Shown: positions 33,634-43,634, numbered from the stretch's first letter. The stretch is DNA of 64,000 bases from Citrobacter sp. Marseille-Q6884 (GCF_945906775.1 NZ_CAMDRE010000001.1:1054001-1118000), one strand, 5' to 3'. Notes: generated from the sequence alone by a model not told the origin. Numbers and translations: made by a program.

Positions 33634-34446
33634 TTAATTCAGCGCAAACTTCTCAATAGCCCAGGCCACGCCGTCTTCAAGGTTGGATTTTGTCACGAAG
33701 TTGGCGATCTCTTTTACGGATGGAATGGCATTGTCCATCGCCACGCCCATTCCCGCGTACTCAAGCATGGCGATGTCGTTTTCCTGATCGCCAATCGCCA
33801 TCACTTCTTCGGCATTAATCCCCAACGCATCGGCCAGCGACTTCACGCCAGTCCCTTTATTAACGCGTTTATCCAGAATTTCGAGGAAGTACGGCGCACT
33901 TTTCAGCACGGTATACTTTTCTTTCACTTCCGCCGGAATACGCGCAATGGCTTTGTCGAGGATTGCCGGTTCGTCAATCATCATCACTTTCAGGAACTGG
34001 GTCGCCGGATCCATCTTCTCTGCTTCACAGAACACCAGCGGAATGGTCGCGACAAAAGATTCATGCACCGTGTAGTAACTGATATCACGGTTAGCGGTAT
34101 ACAGCGTATTGCGATCGAGCGCGTGGAAGTGCGAACCCACGTCACGGGAGAGTTGCTCCAGGTAGCGATAATCATCATAGCTCAGCGCGGTTTGCGCAAC
34201 GGTACTGCCATCCCCTGCTTTCTGCACCAGCGCACCATTGTAGGTAATGCAGTAGTCACCGGGTTGTTCCATGTGAAGCTCTTTCAGATAGCTATGGACG
34301 CCAGCATACGGACGCCCCGTGGTCAGCACCACGTTTATACCACGCGCGCGTGCTGCAGCAATCGCCGCTTTGACCGCAGGTGAAATGGTGTGATCGGGCA
34401 GCAGAAGTGTGCCATCCATATCGATAGCAATAAGTTTGATAGCCAT
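33634..34446 (-). CDS. yidA: YidA, HAD-family sugar phosphatase (Cof type)
   Basis: A 270-residue HAD phosphatase of the Cof subfamily. Motif I is DMDGTLL with nucleophile Asp9 and Asp11, motif II TTGRPY, motif III Lys in NKGTGVK, and motif IV GDQENDIAM. Length equals that of E. coli YidA, which dephosphorylates sugar phosphates such as erythrose-4-phosphate. Located after gyrB in the same direction, separated by the gyrB terminator. Confidence 0.95.
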   Translation of the reverse strand: MAIKLIAIDMDGTLLLPDHTISPAVKAAIAAARARGINVVLTTGRPYAGVHSYLKELHMEQPGDYCITYNGALVQKAGDGSTVAQTALSYDDYRYLEQLSRDVGSHFHALDRNTLYTANRDISYYTVHESFVATIPLVFCEAEKMDPATQFLKVMMIDEPAILDKAIARIPAEVKEKYTVLKSAPYFLEILDKRVNKGTGVKSLADALGINAEEVMAIGDQENDIAMLEYAGMGVAMDNAIPSVKEIANFVTKSNLEDGVAWAIEKFALN

Positions 34447-34554
34447 GAGTTCCCCGGATTAAATGAGTCCGTCCTCATGCTAACGCGATTCCGCTCAAAA
34501 AACAGCAACGAAAAGGGGGATAGAAAGCGGAATCGGGATTCCCCTTTTGCAGGC

Positions 34555-34588
34555 AAAAAAATGCCCGGTTGCGCAAAACAACCGGGCA
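34555..34588 (-). terminator. Terminator of gyrB
   Basis: TGCCCGGTTG and CAACCGGGCA, perfect ten-base arms (34562-34588), followed on the minus strand by seven U, 17 bases after the gyrB stop. A second imperfect AAAAGGGG/CCCCTTTT inverted pair lies just left. Confidence 0.9.
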
Positions 34589-34605
34589 GATTTTACAACC
34601 GACGG

Positions 34606-37020
34606 TTAGATATCGATATTCGCCGCTTTCAGGGCGTTTTCTTCGATAAATGCACGACGCGGTTCAACGGCATCGCCCATCAGCGTGGTGAACAACTGGT
34701 CAGCAGCAATCGCATCTTTCACCGTGACGCGCAGCATACGACGGCTTTCCGGATCCATCGTGGTTTCCCACAACTGTTCCGGGTTCATTTCGCCCAGACC
34801 TTTGTAACGCTGGATAGACAGGCCGCGACGGGACTCTTTCACCAACCAGTCCAGTGCCTGCTCGAAGCTGGCAACCGGCTGGCGACGCTCTCCACGTTCG
34901 ATGAAGGCATCATCTTCAATCAGGCCACGCAGTTTCTCGCCCAATGTACAAATACGACGATATTCACCACCGGTCACAAACTCATGCTCCAGCGGATAGT
35001 CGGTATCAACACCGTGAGTACGTACGCGGATCACCGGTTCGAACTGGTTCAGCTCAGCATCTTTACGCACGATGCTATTCCAGGTGCTGCCGTGCATTTC
35101 ATTTTCATTGAGCACGTTAACCAGCTGAGAAACCCAGGCCGTGACTTTACCTTCATCAGCCAGATCGGCTTCGGTCAGCGTCGGTTGGTAGACCAGTTCT
35201 TTCAGCAGCGCACGCGGGTAGCGGCGTTCCATTCGACCGATCATTTTCTGGGTCGCATTGTACTCAGCAACCAGTTTTTCCAGCGCTTCACCCGCCAGTG
35301 CCGGAGCGTGGGCGTTGGTATGCAGCGTGGCGCCATCAAGGGCGATAGAGATCTGGTATTGATCCATCGCTTCATCGTCTTTGATGTACTGTTCCTGTTT
35401 GCCTTTTTTCACTTTGTACAGCGGTGGCTGTGCAATGTAGACGTGACCACGTTCGACGATTTCCGGCATCTGACGATAGAAGAAGGTCAACAGCAGCGTA
35501 CGGATGTGCGAACCATCGACGTCCGCATCGGTCATGATGATGATGCTGTGATAACGCAGTTTATCCGGGTTGTACTCGTCACGACCGATGCCGCAACCGA
35601 GCGCGGTAATCAGCGTGGCAACTTCCTGAGAAGAAAGCATCTTGTCGAAGCGCGCCTTCTCAACGTTCAGGATTTTACCTTTCAGCGGCAGGATCGCCTG
35701 GTTCTTACGGTTACGCCCCTGTTTTGCAGAGCCGCCCGCTGAGTCCCCTTCCACGAGGTACAGTTCGGAGTGAGCCGGGTCGCGTTCCTGACAGTCCGCC
35801 AGTTTGCCCGGCAGACCGGCTAAGTCCAGCGCACCTTTACGGCGGGTCATTTCACGGGCACGACGTGCCGCTTCGCGCGCGCGCGCCGCATCGATAATTT
35901 TGCCCACGACAATTTTCGCGTCGGACGGGTTTTCCAGCAGGTATTCGCTCAGCAGTTCGTTCATCTGCTGCTCAACCGCCGATTTCACCTCAGAAGAAAC
36001 CAGTTTGTCTTTAGTCTGAGAGGAGAATTTCGGGTCCGGTACTTTTACGGAAACCACAGCAATCAGGCCTTCACGGGCATCATCACCGGTGGCGCTGACT
36101 TTCGCTTTTTTGCTGTAGCCTTCTTTATCCATGTAGGCGTTCAGAGTACGGGTCATCGCCGCACGGAAGCCTGCAAGGTGAGTACCGCCATCACGCTGCG
36201 GAATGTTGTTGGTAAAGCAGTAGATGTTTTCCTGGAAGCCATCGTTCCACTGCAGCGCAACTTCAACGCCAATACCGTCTTTTTCGGTGGAAAAGTAGAA
36301 GATATTCGGGTGAATCGGCGTTTTGTTTTTGTTGAGATATTCAACAAACGCCTTGATACCACCTTCGTAGTGGAAATGGTCTTCTTTACCGTCACGCTTA
36401 TCACGCAGACGGATAGACACACCGGAGTTCAGGAATGACAGCTCACGCAGACGTTTCGCCAGAATATCGTATTCAAACTCAACGACATTGGTGAAGGTTT
36501 CATGGCTTGGCCAGAAACGTACCTGGGTACCCGTTGCTTCCGTCTCGCCTGTTACTGCCAGCGGCGCTTGCGGTACACCGTGCACATACGTTTGCTGATG
36601 CACTTTGCCTTCACGGCGAATCACCAGCTCCAGTTTCTGCGACAGGGCGTTAACCACGGAAACACCTACGCCGTGCAGACCGCCGGACACTTTATAAGAG
36701 TTATCATCGAATTTACCGCCTGCGTGCAGAACGGTCATGATAACTTCAGCCGCCGAAACGCCCTCTTCCGGGTGAATCCCGGTTGGGATACCACGACCAT
36801 CATCGGTAACGGACACGGAGTTGTCAGCGTGAATCGTCACGACAATATCTTTACAGTGACCCGCGAGCGCTTCGTCGATAGCGTTATCTACCACCTCGAA
36901 TACCATGTGGTGCAGACCGGTGCCGTCATCCGTGTCGCCGATATACATACCCGGGCGCTTACGCACCGCATCCAGCCCTTTCAGGACTTTGATACTGGAG
37001 GAGTCATAAGAATTCGACAT
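34606..37020 (-). CDS. gyrB: GyrB, DNA gyrase subunit B
   Basis: An 804-residue type II topoisomerase subunit, same length as E. coli GyrB. Visible: GHKL ATPase fold (Asp in NAIDEALAG, GGLHGVGVSVVNALS), transducer domain, TOPRIM with EGDSAGGSAKQGRNRKNQAILPLKG-type motif and DADVDGSHIRTLLL for Mg binding, and the Gram-negative insertion near 560-730. The part of that insertion around residues 620-650 (HGSTWNSIVRKDAELNQFEPV) differs clearly from E. coli. The ATG at 37020 is used; the TTG before it gives one extra residue. It follows recF by 28 bases. Confidence 0.97.
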   Translation of the reverse strand: MSNSYDSSSIKVLKGLDAVRKRPGMYIGDTDDGTGLHHMVFEVVDNAIDEALAGHCKDIVVTIHADNSVSVTDDGRGIPTGIHPEEGVSAAEVIMTVLHAGGKFDDNSYKVSGGLHGVGVSVVNALSQKLELVIRREGKVHQQTYVHGVPQAPLAVTGETEATGTQVRFWPSHETFTNVVEFEYDILAKRLRELSFLNSGVSIRLRDKRDGKEDHFHYEGGIKAFVEYLNKNKTPIHPNIFYFSTEKDGIGVEVALQWNDGFQENIYCFTNNIPQRDGGTHLAGFRAAMTRTLNAYMDKEGYSKKAKVSATGDDAREGLIAVVSVKVPDPKFSSQTKDKLVSSEVKSAVEQQMNELLSEYLLENPSDAKIVVGKIIDAARAREAARRAREMTRRKGALDLAGLPGKLADCQERDPAHSELYLVEGDSAGGSAKQGRNRKNQAILPLKGKILNVEKARFDKMLSSQEVATLITALGCGIGRDEYNPDKLRYHSIIIMTDADVDGSHIRTLLLTFFYRQMPEIVERGHVYIAQPPLYKVKKGKQEQYIKDDEAMDQYQISIALDGATLHTNAHAPALAGEALEKLVAEYNATQKMIGRMERRYPRALLKELVYQPTLTEADLADEGKVTAWVSQLVNVLNENEMHGSTWNSIVRKDAELNQFEPVIRVRTHGVDTDYPLEHEFVTGGEYRRICTLGEKLRGLIEDDAFIERGERRQPVASFEQALDWLVKESRRGLSIQRYKGLGEMNPEQLWETTMDPESRRMLRVTVKDAIAADQLFTTLMGDAVEPRRAFIEENALKAANIDI

Positions 37021-37048
37021 CAACGTTTCTCGCTCATTTTATCTTGGG

Positions 37049-38122
37049 TTAATCCGTTATTTTACCCTTTTCCACGGTAAACATCTTCGAATTTTCATCC
37101 GACATGTCCAGAACGTGTTCAGCGCTTATTGCGCTGACAAAGACTTGAGATTGCGTGGCTTTTAAGCGACTGGCTAACAGTCCGCGACGCGCATCATCCA
37201 GTTCAGAGGCAAAATCATCTATCAGGTACAGGCAGCGCCGTCCGCTTTCGCGGGTCAGGAACTCCCCTTGCGCCAGACGTAAGGCGCACATCAGCAGCTT
37301 AAGCTGCCCACGCGACAGTGTATCTTCCACCGGCGCACCGTCAGCGCGTATGCGGAAATCCGCTTTATGCGGACCGTGTGCGGTGTAGGTTAACATGCGG
37401 TCGCGTTCAAAACTGCGTTCCAGCACTTCAGCGTAGTCGGTCTCTTTTTCCCAGCCGCGCTGGAAAGAGAAAGAGAGGGAAAACTCGGGAAGAAACTGCT
37501 GGCAGGTATCCGCCATATCCTGCGCGATACCGGCGCTGTATTCCGCGCGCCAGGTGCTGATTTGTTCCGCCAGCGGGATCAGTTCTCTATCCCACGGGCG
37601 CAGTTGTTCATAACGACTCACCTGGCGCAGTGCCGCATTGCGCTGCTTGAGCAGGCGCTTCAGATTGCTCCAGGCGGTAAAAAATCCCGCTTCATTATGG
37701 AAGCATCCCCAGTCGAGGAATGCTCGTCTGTATTTGGGGCCGCCATTGAGTAACGTAAACCCCTCCGGCGTGATCAGCTGCATCGGCATCAGGTGTGCCA
37801 GCTCTGCGACTTTATGGCCATCCGTACCATCAATACGGACTTTGCTGTCGCCAAGCTTGTCTTTTGTCAGGCCGATTGAGGTTTCACGCTCGGCCCCTTG
37901 TAAACGCCCGTGTAAGACAAACGATTCCTGCTCGTGGCGAATCACACGGCCAATTTGCAAACTGCGAAACGCCCGGCCGTGGCCGAGCGTATAGATGGCT
38001 TCCAGCACGCTGGTTTTGCCGCTGCCGTTCGCGCCAACCAGGAAGTTAAAGCCGGGGGATAAAGCGAGATCCGCGCTTTCGATATTGCGAAAGTCGCGGA
38101 TCAACAGACGGGTGAGCGACAT
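37049..38122 (-). CDS. recF: RecF, recombination mediator ATPase
   Basis: A 357-residue SMC-like ATPase that loads RecA at gaps with RecO and RecR. Walker A GANGSGKTS at about residues 30-38, signature LSRGQLKLLMCAL near 270, and Walker B LYLIDDFASELD near 300. Length equals that of E. coli. Its ATG overlaps the dnaN stop by one base (TAATG), so translation is coupled. Confidence 0.96.
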   Translation of the reverse strand: MSLTRLLIRDFRNIESADLALSPGFNFLVGANGSGKTSVLEAIYTLGHGRAFRSLQIGRVIRHEQESFVLHGRLQGAERETSIGLTKDKLGDSKVRIDGTDGHKVAELAHLMPMQLITPEGFTLLNGGPKYRRAFLDWGCFHNEAGFFTAWSNLKRLLKQRNAALRQVSRYEQLRPWDRELIPLAEQISTWRAEYSAGIAQDMADTCQQFLPEFSLSFSFQRGWEKETDYAEVLERSFERDRMLTYTAHGPHKADFRIRADGAPVEDTLSRGQLKLLMCALRLAQGEFLTRESGRRCLYLIDDFASELDDARRGLLASRLKATQSQVFVSAISAEHVLDMSDENSKMFTVEKGKITD

Positions 38123-39222
38123 TACAGTCTCATTGGCATGACAACATAGGCCGCGCTTTGGCTGGCTGCATCTTCAATCTGTACGCTCGATACGGAGTCG
38201 GTCAGCAGAATACGCACGTTTTCGCACTTCAGCGCATTCAGAACATCCAGTACGTAGCTCACGTTAAAGCCGATTTCCATCTCAGTGCCACCATAGGTGA
38301 CATCAAGAATTTCTTCCGCTTCTTCCTGCTCCGGGTTATTCGCCGTGATTTTTAGCTGATTTTCGCTGACGTACAAACGCACGCCGCGGAATTTCTCGTT
38401 AGAGAGAATCGCCGCACGGGCAAACGCCTGTTTGAGAATATCGCAGCCCGCTTCCAGATGTTTATCCGGGTTCTTCGGCAATACACGGCGATAATCCGGG
38501 AAGCGTCCGTCCACCAGCTTGGACGTAAAGATAAAGTCGCCGACGTGCGCACGGATGTTGTTACTGCCAATCTGCACGCGCAGCGGATTCTCGCCGCCAT
38601 CGAGCATACGCATCAGCTCAATCACACCTTTACGCGGCACAATCACCGAATGGCTTGGCAAAGATTGCCCCACCGGCATTGAGCACACCGCCAGACGGTG
38701 TCCATCGGTCGCTACGGTACGCAGCTCTTCGCCTTCGGTTTCAAACAGCATGCCGTTTAAGTAATAACGCACATCCTGATGGGCCATCGAAAACTGCGTC
38801 GCTTCAATCAGACGCTTCATCGTTGCCTGTGGCAGCGTGAATTCCACTTCACTCTGCCAGTCATCCAGATTCGGGAAATCGGCGGCAGGCAGTGTGGACA
38901 GCGAGAAACGGCTCCGGCCGGAACGCACGAGCATCCGGTCGCCTTCCAACTGAACAGCGATCTCTGCCCCTTCCGGTAGCCCCCGACAAATGTCGAAGAA
39001 TTTACGTGCCGGAACGGTCGTCGCACCGGGTTCATGAGACTGGATCAGCGCAACGCGTGCCACCATCTCCATTTCGAGATCGGTACCGGTCAGAGAAAGC
39101 GTACCATCCGCAACCTGTAGCAGCAGGTTTCCGAGAATCGGCAGTGTAGGACGACCACCCAGCGGGCCGCTGACCTGCTGAAGCGGTTTTAATAAATGTT
39201 CACGTTCAACGGTAAATTTCAT
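38122..39222 (-). CDS. dnaN: DnaN, beta sliding clamp
   Basis: A 366-residue DNA polymerase III clamp of three similar domains, dimerising to a ring on DNA. Starts MKFTVEREHLLKPLQQVSGPLGG and ends YVVMPMRL, the clamp's hydrophobic-cleft C-terminus, both as in E. coli. It follows dnaA by four bases. Confidence 0.97.
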   Translation of the reverse strand: MKFTVEREHLLKPLQQVSGPLGGRPTLPILGNLLLQVADGTLSLTGTDLEMEMVARVALIQSHEPGATTVPARKFFDICRGLPEGAEIAVQLEGDRMLVRSGRSRFSLSTLPAADFPNLDDWQSEVEFTLPQATMKRLIEATQFSMAHQDVRYYLNGMLFETEGEELRTVATDGHRLAVCSMPVGQSLPSHSVIVPRKGVIELMRMLDGGENPLRVQIGSNNIRAHVGDFIFTSKLVDGRFPDYRRVLPKNPDKHLEAGCDILKQAFARAAILSNEKFRGVRLYVSENQLKITANNPEQEEAEEILDVTYGGTEMEIGFNVSYVLDVLNALKCENVRILLTDSVSSVQIEDAASQSAAYVVMPMRL

Positions 39223-39226
39223 AGCG

Positions 39227-40630
39227 TCACGAAGATAATGTTCTGATTAAATTGGAGAAATCTTCTTTAATATCATGGCTTTCTTCACGCAACTGCTCAA
39301 TCTTGCGACAGGCATGAAGCACGGTAGTATGGTCACGGCCACCAAACGCGTCGCCAATTTCCGGCAAACTGTGGTTGGTGAGCTCTTTTGCCAGCGCCAT
39401 CGCCATCTGACGCGGACGAGCTACCGAGCGAGATCGACGCTTAGAAAGCAGATCCGCAATTTTGATTTTGTAATACTCCGCCACCGTCTTTTGAATATTA
39501 TCGATGGTGACCAGTTTTTCCTGCAATGCCAGCAGATCGCGCAAGGCTTCACGCACAAAGTCGATCGTGATCGCCCGGCCGGTAAAGTTGGCATTGGCGA
39601 TCACACGGTTCAGTGCGCCTTCCAGCTCACGCACGTTAGAGCGTAGACGCTTGGCAATAAAGAACGCCACTTCACCCGGCAGGCGAATGTCATTTTCGTC
39701 CGCTTTCTTCATCAGGATCGCCACGCGTGTTTCCAGCTCAGGCGGTTCGATCGCGACGGTGAGCCCCCAACCGAAGCGGGATTTCAGACGATCTTCAACA
39801 CCATTGATCTCTTTTGGATAGCGATCCGACGTCAAAATGATCTGCTGATTACCTTCCAGCAGCGCATTAAAGGTGTGGAAAAACTCTTCCTGCGAACGTT
39901 CTTTGTTGGCAAAGAATTGAATATCGTCGATCAGCAACGCATCAACGGAACGGTAGTAGCGTTTAAACTCTTCGATCGCATTGTTTTGTAGGGCTTTAAC
40001 CATATCCTGTACAAAACGCTCGGAGTGCATATACACCACTTTCGCATTCGGCTTACGCGCCATAATCCCGTTACCGACAGCGTGTAACAGGTGGGTTTTA
40101 CCCAGACCCGTACCACCATAAAGGAATAAAGGATTGTAGGCGCCGCCAGGATTGTCTGCCACCTGACGTGCCGCCGCGCGCGCCAGTTGGTTAGATTTAC
40201 CTTCAACGAAGTTATCAAACGTGTGCTTGACGTTGACGTTAGAGCGGTAGGTCGGTTCTGCAGGTGCCGGGACGTTATCCCAGCCAGGACGTGCTGCTGG
40301 CGCGGTACGCTGTGGCTGCACGTGTTGCGCCACATGCGCAGGCGCCACAACATGACTTACCGGCGTCTTCAGCGTTTGCGTGACCGGTTTGGTTCCCACG
40401 TCAAAGCGCAACTGTGGGGCATCCGCGCCACAGAAGTTATTCAGCAATCCATTAATATTATTAAGGTATTTGTCCCTTACCCAATCGAGCACGAAACGGT
40501 TTGGCGCATACAAAGCCAGCGTGTTATCGCTCAGTTCCGCCTGCAACGGGCGTATCCACATACTGAATTCTGTGGCTGGTAACTCATCCTGCAATCGGGC
40601 AAGACACTGCTGCCAAAGCGAAAGTGACAC
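39227..40630 (-). CDS. dnaA: DnaA, replication initiator
   Basis: A 467-residue initiator. Domain I SLWQQCLARLQDELP; a variable linker (about residues 85-130) that differs from E. coli; AAA+ domain with Walker A GGTGLGKTH (near 172) and Walker B LLIDDIQFF; domain IV with the DNA-binding signature GRDHTTVLHACRKI. The GTG at 40630 is the start, as in E. coli, with GGAG upstream; an in-frame ATG further up is unsupported. First gene of dnaA-dnaN-recF-gyrB. Confidence 0.97.
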   Translation of the reverse strand: MSLSLWQQCLARLQDELPATEFSMWIRPLQAELSDNTLALYAPNRFVLDWVRDKYLNNINGLLNNFCGADAPQLRFDVGTKPVTQTLKTPVSHVVAPAHVAQHVQPQRTAPAARPGWDNVPAPAEPTYRSNVNVKHTFDNFVEGKSNQLARAAARQVADNPGGAYNPLFLYGGTGLGKTHLLHAVGNGIMARKPNAKVVYMHSERFVQDMVKALQNNAIEEFKRYYRSVDALLIDDIQFFANKERSQEEFFHTFNALLEGNQQIILTSDRYPKEINGVEDRLKSRFGWGLTVAIEPPELETRVAILMKKADENDIRLPGEVAFFIAKRLRSNVRELEGALNRVIANANFTGRAITIDFVREALRDLLALQEKLVTIDNIQKTVAEYYKIKIADLLSKRRSRSVARPRQMAMALAKELTNHSLPEIGDAFGGRDHTTVLHACRKIEQLREESHDIKEDFSNLIRTLSS

Positions 40631-40841
40631 GGCGGACTCCACTCGAACAAAAGTCGATAAATGACAAAGGCTGAAACATTCATGATTGTTGACGCACATC
40701 GACAAGACCCTATGCAAAGGGTGACGTGCGAATTGCTATCTGCAATTTTTACCCGATCAGGATCCGTTGAAACGATCAGGACCGCGGATCATAGCGTAAA
40801 CTGAGAAAGAGATCTTCTGTTTCTCACAGATTCTTCCCGAT

Positions 40842-40850
40842 TTATCCACA
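40842..40850. promoter_or_regulatory. DnaA box
   Basis: TTATCCACA is a perfect consensus DnaA box between the dnaA and rpmH promoters. It probably serves autoregulation of dnaA, as in E. coli. Confidence 0.9.
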
Positions 40851-40981
40851 GGATGATCCAGAATCGGCTAAGTGTAAACGATCCTGGCGAAGTGCTGCAG
40901 GTTTTCGCGCGCATATTGAAAAAATTAATGAGAAAAGACACTTTACAGCTTAAACGATCTAATAAAGATCCCGAGCGATCC

Positions 40982-41009
40982 TTGCGCTTTATCTGACAGC
41001 CCGTATAAT
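40982..41009 (+). promoter_or_regulatory. rpmH promoter
   Basis: TTGCGC (40982-40987), 16-base spacer and TATAAT (41004-41009) on the + strand, about 220 bases before rpmH. Confidence 0.7.
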
Positions 41010-41236
41010 TCTTACCCCCAGCGGATAACGGTCGTCTAACGACATCAACGCTGCCTGTTTTTTACGCGAAACCCTGCGGAAAAAAGCGGGAAATAAGGAA
41101 AGAGAATTGACTCCGGAGTGTACAATTATTACAATCCGGCCTCTTTAATCACCCACACTGTGGCGTAAGTCGTTCGATATTCGTTCGGGTATACGCAAAA
41201 GTCAGTGAATTTATTCAAGTTTAGGTAGAAATCGCC

Positions 41237-41377
41237 ATGAAACGCACTTTTCAACCGTCTGTACTGAAGCGCAACCGTTCTCACGGCTTCCGTGCTCGTA
41301 TGGCTAATAAAAATGGTCGTCAGGTTCTGGCACGTCGTCGTGCTAAAGGCCGTTCTCGTCTGACCGTTTCTAAGTAA
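41237..41377 (+). CDS. rpmH: RpmH, ribosomal protein bL34
   Basis: A 46-residue, strongly basic protein starting MKRTFQPSVLKRNRSHGFRA and ending RLTVSK, identical in outline to E. coli bL34. Part of the 50S subunit. First gene of rpmH-rnpA-yidD-yidC. Start at 41237 with AGGTAGAAATCGCC upstream. Confidence 0.98.
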   Translation: MKRTFQPSVLKRNRSHGFRARMANKNGRQVLARRRAKGRSRLTVSK

Positions 41378-41394
41378 TAAAAGCTAGCCCCTGA

Positions 41395-41754
41395 GTGGTT
41401 AAGCTCGCATTTCCCAGGGAGTTACGTTTGTTAACTCCCACTCATTTCACATTCGTCTTCCAGCAGCCACAACGGGCTGGCACGCCGCAAATCACCATCC
41501 TCGGCCGCCTGAATTCGCTGGGGCATCCCCGTATCGGTCTTACAGTCGCCAAGAAAAACGTTCGACGCGCACATGAACGCAATCGGATTAAACGTCTGAC
41601 GCGTGAAAGTTTTCGTCTTCGTCAGCACGAACTTCCAGCGATGGATTTCGTGGTGGTGGCAAAAAAAGGGGTTGCCGATCTCGATAACCGTGCTCTCTCG
41701 GAAGCGTTGGAAAAATTATGGCGTCGCCATTGTCGCCTGGCTCGCGGGTCCTGA
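41395..41754 (+). CDS. rnpA: RnpA, protein subunit of RNase P
   Basis: A 119-residue basic protein that assists the M1 RNA in cutting tRNA leaders. The RNR motif RNRIKRLTRESFR is at about residues 62-74. GTG start at 41395, as in E. coli. The next frame, yidD, begins inside its 3' end. Confidence 0.97.
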   Translation: MVKLAFPRELRLLTPTHFTFVFQQPQRAGTPQITILGRLNSLGHPRIGLTVAKKNVRRAHERNRIKRLTRESFRLRQHELPAMDFVVVAKKGVADLDNRALSEALEKLWRRHCRLARGS

Positions 41755-41975
41755 TAGCCCTCATTCGGGTTTATCAACGCCTGATCAGTCCGCTGCTTGG
41801 GCCGCATTGCCGTTTCACTCCAACGTGTTCAAGCTACGGAATTGAGGCATTGCGCAGGTTTGGAGTGATAAAAGGCAGTTGGTTGACGGTGAAACGCGTA
41901 TTAAAATGCCACCCTTTACACCCTGGTGGTGACGATCCCGTCCCGCCCGGACCATTTAATACCAGAGAACACTAA
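41718..41975 (+). CDS. yidD: YidD, membrane protein insertion efficiency factor
   Basis: An 85-residue protein with an amphipathic N-terminal helix (VLIALIRVYQRLISPLLG) and the family motif CRFTPTCSSYGIEALRRFG with three conserved cysteines in all. It assists YidC-dependent insertion. It starts 37 bases before the end of rnpA, in another frame, and stops two bases before yidC. Confidence 0.95.
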   Translation: MASPLSPGSRVLIALIRVYQRLISPLLGPHCRFTPTCSSYGIEALRRFGVIKGSWLTVKRVLKCHPLHPGGDDPVPPGPFNTREH

Positions 41976-41977
41976 CG

Positions 41978-43624
41978 ATGGATTCGCAACGCAATCTTTT
42001 AGTCATCGCTTTGCTGTTCGTGTCTTTCATGATCTGGCAAGCCTGGGAGCAGGATAAAAATCCTCAACCTCAAGCTCAACAGACCACGCAGACAACGACC
42101 ACCGCAGCGGGTAGCGCCGCCGACCAGGGCGTACCGGCCAGTGGCCAGGGGAAACTGATTACGGTTAAGACTGACGTGCTTGATCTGACCATTAACACCC
42201 GTGGTGGTGATGTGGAACAGGCTTCACTGCCAGCTTACCCGAAAGAACTGGGTTCAACCGAACCGTTCCAGTTACTGGAAACCACGCCACAGTTCATCTA
42301 CCAGGCACAGAGTGGCCTGACAGGTCGTGATGGCCCGGATAACCCGGCTAACGGCCCGCGTCCGCTGTACAACGTCGATAAAGACGCTTTTGTACTGGCT
42401 GACGGTCAGAACGAACTGCAGATACCGATGACCTATACTGACGCAGCGGGTAACACTTTCACCAAAACGTTTGTTCTCAAGCGTGGTGAATATGCTGTCA
42501 ACGTTAACTACAGCGTGCAGAACGCCGGCGAGAAACCGCTGGAAGTCTCCACCTTTGGTCAGCTGAAGCAATCCATCAATCTGCCAACTCATCGTGACAC
42601 TGGTAGCAGCAACTTTGCGTTGCACACCTTCCGTGGCGCGGCGTACTCCACGCCTGATGAGAAGTATGAGAAATACAAGTTCGACACCATTGCTGAGAAC
42701 GAAAACCTGAACGTCAACGCTAAAGGCGGCTGGGTAGCAATGTTGCAACAGTATTTCGCAACGGCATGGGTTCCGCGTAACGACGGCACCAATAACTTCT
42801 ATACCGCTAATCTGGGTAACGGCATTGCCGCTATCGGCTATAAATCTCAGCCGGTACTGGTACAGCCAGGCCAGACAGGCGCGATGACCAGCACCCTGTG
42901 GGTTGGCCCGGAAATTCAGGACAAAATGGCGGCCGTTGCACCGCACCTGGATCTGACCGTGGACTACGGCTGGTTATGGTTCATCTCTCAGCCGCTGTTT
43001 AAACTGCTGAAGTGGATTCATAGCTTCCTGGGTAACTGGGGCTTCTCCATCATCGTTATCACCTTTATCGTTCGTGGCATCATGTACCCGCTGACTAAAG
43101 CGCAGTACACCTCCATGGCGAAGATGCGTATGCTGCAGCCGAAGATTCAGGCAATGCGTGAGCGTCTGGGCGATGACAAACAGCGTCAGAGCCAGGAAAT
43201 GATGGCCCTGTACAAAGCCGAGAAGGTTAACCCGCTGGGCGGCTGCTTCCCGCTGATCATCCAGATGCCAATCTTCCTTGCACTGTACTATATGCTGATG
43301 GGCTCCATTGAACTGCGTCATGCGCCGTTCGCTCTGTGGATCCATGACCTGTCTGCACAGGACCCGTACTACATCCTGCCGATCCTGATGGGCGTGACGA
43401 TGTTCTTCATTCAGAAGATGTCTCCGACTACCGTGACCGACCCGATGCAGCAGAAGATCATGACCTTTATGCCGGTCATCTTCACCGTGTTCTTCCTGTG
43501 GTTCCCGTCAGGTCTGGTGCTGTACTATATCGTCAGCAACCTGGTAACCATCATCCAGCAGCAGCTGATTTACCGTGGTCTGGAGAAACGTGGCCTGCAT
43601 AGCCGCGAGAAGAAAAGCTCCTGA
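41978..43624 (+). CDS. yidC: YidC, membrane protein insertase
   Basis: A 548-residue Oxa1-family insertase, same length as E. coli YidC. One N-terminal membrane segment, a large periplasmic beta-sandwich domain (residues about 25-345), then five membrane segments including GNWGFSIIVITFIVRGIMYPLTKAQY with the functional Arg in the groove. It inserts proteins alone or with SecYEG. Followed by a REP sequence and a terminator. Confidence 0.97.
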   Translation: MDSQRNLLVIALLFVSFMIWQAWEQDKNPQPQAQQTTQTTTTAAGSAADQGVPASGQGKLITVKTDVLDLTINTRGGDVEQASLPAYPKELGSTEPFQLLETTPQFIYQAQSGLTGRDGPDNPANGPRPLYNVDKDAFVLADGQNELQIPMTYTDAAGNTFTKTFVLKRGEYAVNVNYSVQNAGEKPLEVSTFGQLKQSINLPTHRDTGSSNFALHTFRGAAYSTPDEKYEKYKFDTIAENENLNVNAKGGWVAMLQQYFATAWVPRNDGTNNFYTANLGNGIAAIGYKSQPVLVQPGQTGAMTSTLWVGPEIQDKMAAVAPHLDLTVDYGWLWFISQPLFKLLKWIHSFLGNWGFSIIVITFIVRGIMYPLTKAQYTSMAKMRMLQPKIQAMRERLGDDKQRQSQEMMALYKAEKVNPLGGCFPLIIQMPIFLALYYMLMGSIELRHAPFALWIHDLSAQDPYYILPILMGVTMFFIQKMSPTTVTDPMQQKIMTFMPVIFTVFFLWFPSGLVLYYIVSNLVTIIQQQLIYRGLEKRGLHSREKKSS

Positions 43625-43634
43625 TTCGGTGTAA

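Larger units (their letters stand above)
40631..41236. other. dnaA-rpmH divergent regulatory region
   Basis: Contains the dnaA promoter area with clustered GATC sites (40755-40790), a TATGAT -10-like hexamer on the minus strand at 40788-40793, one DnaA box, and the rpmH promoter. It does not hold the AT-rich 13-mers and multiple DnaA boxes of an origin, and no gene of its own. Confidence 0.75.

Noticed and set aside
33595..34383. 262-codon + strand frame opposite yidA
   Set aside because: Complement of a well-supported HAD phosphatase gene.
34390..35742. 450-codon frame on the + strand opposite gyrB
   Set aside because: Shadow of gyrB on the other strand; no recognisable domain and odd composition (His/Arg/Thr-rich).
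40631..41236. Chromosomal origin next to dnaA
   Set aside because: Only one consensus DnaA box and no AT-rich 13-mer array. In enterobacteria oriC lies by mnmG/mioC, which by synteny is beyond the right edge.
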